Positions 44,823 through 49,680 of a stretch of 49,680 nucleotides of DNA are shown one piece after another. The translations under genes and the position numbers were made by a program. Position 1 is the stretch's first letter, and each line of letters opens with the position of its first letter. The notes under the pieces were generated by a model that saw only the letters and a list, made by a program, of their open reading frames with translations, was not told the origin of the DNA and ran no database searches. The stretch comes from Discostella pseudostelligera (lineage: Eukaryota; Bacillariophyta; Thalassiosirophyceae; Thalassiosirales; Thalassiosiraceae): positions 1-49,680 of the forward strand of contig JALLBK010000093.1 of the NCBI GenBank assembly GCA_036940085.1, in the 5' to 3' direction.

Positions 44823-45751
44823 TTAAGCCTCCTTCACAGAAATACCATCCGAGCCCGCGATAATGACGGCAGTGGTCATGCCACAGAAAAGACCATGATC
44901 AACGACACCCACGGTATTTTTCAGCTCCGATGCCATCGTCGGTGCATCCTTAATTGCCTCTTTAAAGTGAAGATCCACGATGTAGTTGCCATTATCGGTA
45001 ATTGCAATTTCATCTCCATCGGGCTTATTCGACGAACTCGATCCCATTCGAAGAATTGCGTCACATCCAGCACAGGACGGCAAAGCTGCGATGGTGCGAA
45101 TTGTGTGCTCATGGCAGAAGGGTGTAATTTCAACAGGGAGTGGAAAGCCAGGTCCGAGGCCATCGCACAACTTGGACTCATCCACTGGACAGATTGTTGC
45201 ATAAAATATTATGCATGATGAGAAAAAGTGATCATCAATAGAAGTGGTAGACGCCCATGTCAAAACTCACCGATCACAATGAACTTATCGGCACAAACCT
45301 CAACCATCTTTTCACGGAGGAGAGCTCCACCACCTCCCTTTACGAGGTTTAGGTCGGGATCGACTTCATCGGCGCCATCAATGGCAACATCGAGTTTCGA
45401 GTGGGTGTCTAGCGTCACCAGTGGAATCTTTAGGCTTTCTGCCTGTTCCTTCGTTCTCACTGATGTTGGAATGGCTACGATGTCTTTAAGCTCACCAGAC
45501 TCAAGTTTCTGTCCAAGACGCTCCACGGCAAAGTAGGCTGTGGATCCAGTTCCAAGTCCAACGACCATGCCAGATTTGACGTAATCATCGACTGCTTTGT
45601 AGCCGACCATTTTCTTGAGCTCATCCTGGGTCAAGGCCGTCTCCGCCATACGGATAGAGGTTGCCATTCTTCTTCCTACAGTTGCGCTAGGAGAAAATGA
45701 AGAAACATTCTGGGCTGCAAGAGCGGCGAAGGCGGCGACAAGGAATTTCAT
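44823..45751 (-). CDS. rpiA: Ribose-5-phosphate isomerase A, plastid-targeted (copy 1)
   Basis: Two exons, 45271-45751 and 44823-45184, joined in phase 1 to give 280 residues. RpiA interconverts ribose 5-phosphate and ribulose 5-phosphate in the Calvin and pentose phosphate cycles. The phosphate loop GLGTGSTAY, the catalytic IDGADEVD, the KGGGGALLREKMV segment with the catalytic Lys and Glu, and the join VIG|VDESKL are all visible. The leader MKFLVAAFAALAAQNVSSFSP ends in a plastid-entry motif (SSFSP), so this copy is predicted to serve the plastid. Compared with copy 2 it lacks an intron in the last exon. Confidence 0.92.
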
Positions 45752-46542
45752 GGTGGAGATAGTGGATGATCCGTTCTATGCCGATCGATCTTTGCCAATG
45801 CCAGTGAAGTGGATGGGATGCGATGCCGACTGCCGACGCGATGCAAGGGGTTGGTGCATCCTGCTGTGTTGTTTGGTGTTGGAGTTGGCTGCGCTGCTGG
45901 CTGCTGACGTACTCCCCGTTGATGGACAGACGACTGGCAATGAGTCATCGTCGAAGGACAGACCGAGTCAATGCCGACCGTCGGAGGACAGACTGAGACA
46001 AGGTGTCCCTGTTGACGGACAGACGATCGATATGGAATTGAGGAGTGGAGCGAGAGCGAGTGGGCGGGGAGTGGAGGAATTGGTGGGTACACCATGCCAT
46101 GGTGCTGAAACATGAAACTTCGACTCGTTTCCACATCATGGTTCATAGCTCTAATATCTACCCTCCAGGGACATTGATTCAGTTCTGATTCTATTCATCT
46201 TGCATCGGTATTTGGAATGGAGCTCAAGCATCCCTCCTCTCACGAGGATATGTGAAGACATAATACATCATCCACCGAACTCCTGTCATCCATCATCCCA
46301 GCAGAGAGTTCATCGAATAACAGCATCAAACCAAGATGCTACTACTGATTAATTTCCGATTGATAGTGGGGAATATCCCAAACCGCAAGCCACCAACCGG
46401 TCTCTCACCAAAACACTACAAATGGACGCGTCCGTACCATGCAAATAGTTTCTCCTACACTCCCCATTTCTCCATCCCCCCCAACATTTTCATGGATCAT
46501 CGCATACCTCTTCTCAATAAACCCACAGCACCCTACATTAGT
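45752..46542. other. Spacer with short GACGGACAGAC-type repeats
   Basis: This 791-bp spacer holds the RpiA copy 1 promoter and the 3' end of the COX7C-like gene. Between about 45917 and 46030 the string GTTGAtGGACAGACGA recurs 92 bp apart (near 45918 and 46010), with intervening 'aggacagac' copies, forming a small degenerate repeat patch. The remainder, 46140-46540, shows nothing I recognise. Confidence 0.35.
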
Positions 46543-47140
46543 TTATTTCCAGTATCCCTGTTTGTATTGTTGATGACGCATACCGAAATACATCAAACCG
46601 TATCCCAAACTAATAACACTAACCACGGAGACGGCCACTACGGGGGGGCTGAATGGGGGTTCAAAGACCGTCTAGAGATTGGAAATAAAGACAAAAAGAG
46701 TGAGTAATGCGTTAGAAGATATTTGTGATAGTCAATGATATGCACGTAGGTGTGCCGCAAAAAATAATAGTACTGCCGGTTAGCAGCATGAGGGTGCGGG
46801 CGGCGTAGTGTAGCGGTGACTTCGACGCTACGTGAGGGCTCCCCCCCACCCCCAATCGATAGATATTGATCAACTTCGGAATCTAAGTATCATCTCAAGA
46901 GCGTGGCGGATAGCACTGACACCCCTCGACAAATAAATATTTGTATACCACACAATGGCAGCGCCGGACGAACAATGATTTTGTCGATCTGCTTACATGC
47001 TCGTGTCCCGGAGGAGGACGGGTCTTGGCCAACTCAGGCGCCACATCCTTATATTTATGCATTTTGGGAGCGGCGGCGGTGGACATGGTTCGCCTGCTCC
47101 CTACGCGGGCGGCGGATCGAGCTGCGACGGAAGCGAGCAT
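46543..47140 (-). CDS. Small mitochondrial membrane protein, cytochrome c oxidase subunit VIIc-like
   Basis: Two exons, 46997-47140 and 46543-46671, flank a 325-nt intron and join in phase 0 to give 90 residues. Neither exon is obvious alone. The start MLASVAARSAARVGSRRTMS is Arg/Ala/Ser-rich, a good mitochondrial presequence. The mature part reads TRPPPGHEHTVFEPPFSPP, then one transmembrane helix VVAVSVVSVISLGYGLMYFG, then MRHQQYKQGYWK. The pattern of a short N-terminal matrix arm, proline-rich turn, single helix and RHQ... basic tail recalls COX subunit VIIc, but similarity is weak at this length; another small respiratory-chain subunit is possible. Both splice sites (CAT|GTAAGC and CTCTAG|ACG) are good. 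Confidence 0.6.
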
Positions 47141-47571
47141 GGTTGGATTTGAGTTGGAGTTTGGAGTGGAAATTTTTGCGATGTCCGATGTCCGTCGGTC
47201 CGTCGGTCGTTTGGCTTGTTTTCGTGCTGCTGCATCCCCGTCCTTTGGCGATGGTTTGAACATAAATATCACATAGGATCTCGCCAAAACGAGATTCCGG
47301 GCTGTCCGCCCATGTAAGCCCCACCCCGCCCAATCCGCATCCCACGCACCACGCACCACCCATAACCAAACGATAATCAACCCAGAAGCCGGCCTCCAGC
47401 CCCTCTACCCTCGCTCTATGAACAATATCCACCACCTACCATACCACCGTGCATCACCATAGATCACCATGAAGAATGCGAACATTAACAAAGGAATTGG
47501 GGCGGGCGGCGTTAAAGGTTAAGCAAATCGCAATCGCAGTGCCGCCGATCCCACTCTAGCAGTTGCAAGTA
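47141..47571. promoter_or_regulatory. Divergent promoter between COX7C-like gene and EF-hand gene 2
   Basis: A 431-bp spacer. A run of GGGCGGGCGGCG near 47502-47513 is GC-rich. No E2F-type or G-box element and no gene were recognised. Confidence 0.3.
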
Positions 47572-48336
47572 ATGATGGACGCGTCTGCAATGGAGGAGGG
47601 TAGTACCCTACCCTCTGACAATCCAAGCCCTCTAAAAGGGTCTACTAGCAAAAATTTGAAGAAGATCAAGTCGCAAACACCCATGGAAATACTATCCGGG
47701 GGCATTGCGGCGATTTCTATTGGCGTCTCCATTGCCGCAATGGCACTGTCTCCGAGTGCGATTGTCGTCGTTGCCGGGCTTGCTAGCAGCGCCATCGGTC
47801 CGTATGCCTACTACCAACAGAAGAAACTTACCGATATAATAGCACTCAAAGAAACATATGAGGTGGTGAAACGGGAGGTGAGCCGCTTGCAATCAGAGAA
47901 TATTAGGCTCAATGAAACAATTGGAGAATTAGCAGGCACTATTGATAAATTAGAGGACACGGAACAGGCATTGGATGTTATTACACAAACGCAAGGTCAG
48001 AGTGTCGCGGCATTTGCGCAACAGGTGAAAGAGCACGAGGACATCTTAAACCAGATGCGAAAGCATCTCAAGGCCAACAAAGTACAAAATTTACTCCAGG
48101 TGATTATCCGGGCGGATCAAGATAATAATATGCAAATTGATGAGGATGAGATTGTCAATCTATTGTCCAAGATAAAGAAAATAAATGGTGTGGATGTTCG
48201 GGAGGATCGGTTTAGGGCTGCCGTCAAGGCATCGGGGGGATCGCTCTCGAGTGTTATGGATATCATACGGAATTTACTTTCTGATGAGATTTCTGAGGCG
48301 AATGAGATTTTTATTATCAAGAATGAACTTGAATGA
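47572..48336 (+). CDS. EF-hand coiled-coil membrane protein, copy 2
   Basis: An intronless frame of 254 residues, starting at ATGATGGAC; a TTG slightly upstream is not used. It is a paralog of the gene at 43892, sharing IGPYAYYQQKKLTD, EQALDVITQTQGQSVAAF and the ending NEIFIIKN. The hydrophobic hairpin is AISIGVSIAAMALSPSAIVV followed by AGLASSAIG. A coiled coil follows (VKREVSRLQSENIRLNETIG). The calcium-loop-like DQDNNMQIDEDE (residues 182-193) fits EF-hand spacing. Where copy 1 has an intron between LSC and AIGPY, copy 2 is continuous. Divergence between the two proteins is substantial, so the duplication is old. Confidence 0.7.
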   Translation: MMDASAMEEGSTLPSDNPSPLKGSTSKNLKKIKSQTPMEILSGGIAAISIGVSIAAMALSPSAIVVVAGLASSAIGPYAYYQQKKLTDIIALKETYEVVKREVSRLQSENIRLNETIGELAGTIDKLEDTEQALDVITQTQGQSVAAFAQQVKEHEDILNQMRKHLKANKVQNLLQVIIRADQDNNMQIDEDEIVNLLSKIKKINGVDVREDRFRAAVKASGGSLSSVMDIIRNLLSDEISEANEIFIIKNELE

Positions 48337-48389
48337 TGAATGGTGGGCCCTCTCCCTGCGCAAAGAAACATGCACGGAAAATGGGATGT

Positions 48390-48560
48390 AATTGTACAAA
48401 CTCGAATGGTGACATCGATAAGAGAAGGATCAAATACAGCAGTCAATGGAGTTGTGCTCAAACAAAGCGGATATATGGTCGACATAATGATGATTGCTGG
48501 CTCCCTACAATGCGTAATGGATATCATTGGTCGGTGTGTGGTCATGTGCATGCGTTGAAC
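48390..48560 (+). pseudogene. Relic of the EF-hand gene 3' end
   Basis: Between the stop of EF-hand copy 2 (48336) and RpiA copy 2 lies a decayed fragment. The string 'ctacaatgcgtaatggatat' at 48508-48527 matches copy 1 at 44687-44706, encoding GSLQCVMDII as in copy 1 rather than SLSSVMDII as in the adjacent copy 2. Upstream, AVNGVVL recalls INGVEVN of the intact genes. The final 'gttgaaccgcattttaagcc' resembles the copy 1 spacer before RpiA. It appears to be the tail of an EF-hand copy 1-like gene carried along with RpiA. Confidence 0.6.
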
Positions 48561-48566
48561 CGCATT

Positions 48567-49435
48567 TTAAGCCTCCTTCACAGAAATACCATCAGACCCC
48601 GCAATAATGACTGACGAAGAATGCATGTTAAGAGAGTCATCGTTACTTCAAACGTAGTAGCGATATGGTATCACATTCTACTCACCTACAGTAGCCATAC
48701 CACAGAAAAGACCATGCTCAGCGACACCCACAGTATTCTTCAACTCCGATGCCATCGTCGGTGCATCCTTAATTGCCTCTTTAAAGTGAAGATCCACAAT
48801 ATAGTTCCCATTGTCGGTAATGGCAATTTCATCTCCATCGGGCTTATTCGACGAACTCGATCCCATTCGAAGAATTGCGTCACATCCAGCACAGGAGGGC
48901 AAAGCAGCAATAGTGCGAATTGTGTGCTCATGGCAAAATGGTGTTATCTCCACTGGAATCGGAAAACTAGGTCCGAGGCCATCGCACAACTTGGACTCGT
49001 CCACTTAAAGAAATGTTGATGAGTATCATGTATTGTAAATATAATATTTGAATGAAATACGCACTTACCAATCACAATGAACTTTTCTGCAGATAACTCT
49101 ACCATTTTTTCCCGGAGCAGGGCACCACCTCCTCCTTTGACGAGGTTGAGGTCGGGGTCTACATTGTCTGCTCCATCAATTGCAACATCGAGTTTCGAAT
49201 GGGTATTCAGAGTCACTAGTGGAATGCCGAGACTTTCAGCCTGTTCCTTCGTTCGCACAGACGTCGGGATGGCGACGATATCTTTCAATTCGCCAGACTT
49301 TATTTTTTGCCCAAGTCGTTCGACGGCGAAGTAGGCAGTGGAACCGGTACCAAGTCCAACGACCATTCCGGATTTGACATAATCATCGACTGCTTTGTAA
49401 CCAGTCTGTTTCTTTAGCTCATCTTGGGATGCCAT
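48567..49435 (-). CDS. rpiA: Ribose-5-phosphate isomerase A, probably cytosolic (copy 2)
   Basis: Three exons, 49069-49435, 48686-49003 and 48567-48610, fit in phase to give 242 residues. The catalytic features match copy 1: GLGTGSTAY, IDGADNVD and KGGGGALLREKMV, with one change, DGADE to DGADN, next to the catalytic Asp pair. The protein starts MASQDELKK with no plastid leader, so a cytosolic role in the pentose phosphate pathway is likely. A longer in-frame start at about 49564 (MRDSLSPYFRGIIHH) would add a possible mitochondrial-type leader. The last 15 codons sit in a separate exon after a 75-nt intron that copy 1 lacks. The middle exon is nearly identical in protein sequence to copy 1. 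Confidence 0.88.
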
Positions 49436-49680
49436 CGTGTTAGCGGACGGGTGCAATTGAAGTTGAACAGTAGTCGTAGAGATAGGTTGAAATTGAAATG
49501 TCGGATGGCGAGCGGTGATATGATGTATTATTCCCCGGAAATATGGGGACAAAGAGTCTCTCAATATTGTAGTACCATAGTTGCGTATGTAGACCCATCG
49601 CCAATCACCGCTGTGTCCTCGCCCATGCCTCCACGTGGAATGTATTCTCCACTAACAAATCACATCATAGAGACTCCCCC
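49436..49680. promoter_or_regulatory. RpiA copy 2 upstream region with G-box
   Basis: The 245 bases to the window edge should hold the promoter of RpiA copy 2. A CTCCACGTGGAATG element lies at 49629-49642, the same G-box form as in the 28.7-kb cluster. Confidence 0.35.

Noticed and set aside
46336..46707. Plus-strand open frame of 123 codons
   Set aside because: It overlaps exon 2 of the minus-strand COX7C-like gene, which has good splice sites and a sensible protein.
46797..46870. tRNA-like segment with an A-box-like GTAGTGTAGCGGTG
   Set aside because: No B-box (GGTTCGAnnCC), no cloverleaf, and it lies within the intron of the small mitochondrial gene.

Overview
The window reads as nuclear DNA of a diatom. 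Nearly every gene is broken by short GT-AG introns of about 70 to 330 nt. Many proteins carry low-complexity Ser, Gln and Asn runs. Five predicted proteins begin with a signal peptide followed by a phenylalanine at the expected cleavage point (FSFP, FSLV, FSPS, FTTP, FSPS), the bipartite plastid presequence of algae with secondary red plastids. Two genes carry the 'NDVL-GRG ... NSHPGN' domain (DUF6824-type) that is expanded in diatoms. I cannot name the species. Exon joins were derived by hand from splice sites and reading-frame phase; 22 protein-coding genes are supported, most packed head-to-head or tail-to-tail with little space between them.

Layout. 1-1028: no convincing gene, degenerate repeats. 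1029-2442: RNase H-fold protein with a signal peptide. 3024-4800: seven-exon Ser/Thr kinase. 4957-6858 (-): DUF6824 protein. 7347-9047: succinate-semialdehyde-type aldehyde dehydrogenase. 9255-10403 (-): predicted Tat-targeted thylakoid-lumen protein. 10969-12234: plastid-type guanylate kinase. 12573-15916 (-): type I membrane protein whose ectodomain is a roughly 335-residue tandem duplication, with an RS-rich tail. 16689-17837: multi-pass membrane protein. 17998-19182: PuuE/NodB-like deacetylase. 19556-26524: a reading frame joining a DUF6824 domain to a SEN1/UPF1-type helicase. 26607-28091 (-): MBD plus MBD4-like DNA glycosylase. 28092-28971: foldback element and G-boxes. 28972-29462: small coiled-coil protein. 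29612-33674 (-): TPR membrane protein. 34115-35346: syntaxin-16/Tlg2-type SNARE. 35495-36964 (-): plastid ArgC. 37280-40662: plastid-targeted acyltransferase-membrane-lipocalin fusion. 40940-43376 (-): CCT-domain regulator. 43892-49435: two EF-hand membrane-protein paralogs, two ribose-5-phosphate isomerase paralogs, and between the pairs a tiny COX7C-like gene.

Themes. Several genes concern the plastid: guanylate kinase, ArgC, RpiA copy 1, the lumen protein and the acyltransferase-lipocalin fusion. Others concern nucleic acids: RNase H fold, helicase, glycosylase. Intergenic regions repeatedly carry E2F-like TTTGGCGGGAA/TTCCCGCC elements and CACGTG G-boxes, suggesting shared cell-cycle and light or stress control. 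The strongest novelty candidates are the acyltransferase-lipocalin fusion, the DUF6824-helicase fusion, the duplicated ectodomain protein, and the RpiA/EF-hand locus, whose relics and intron differences let the order of duplications be inferred.
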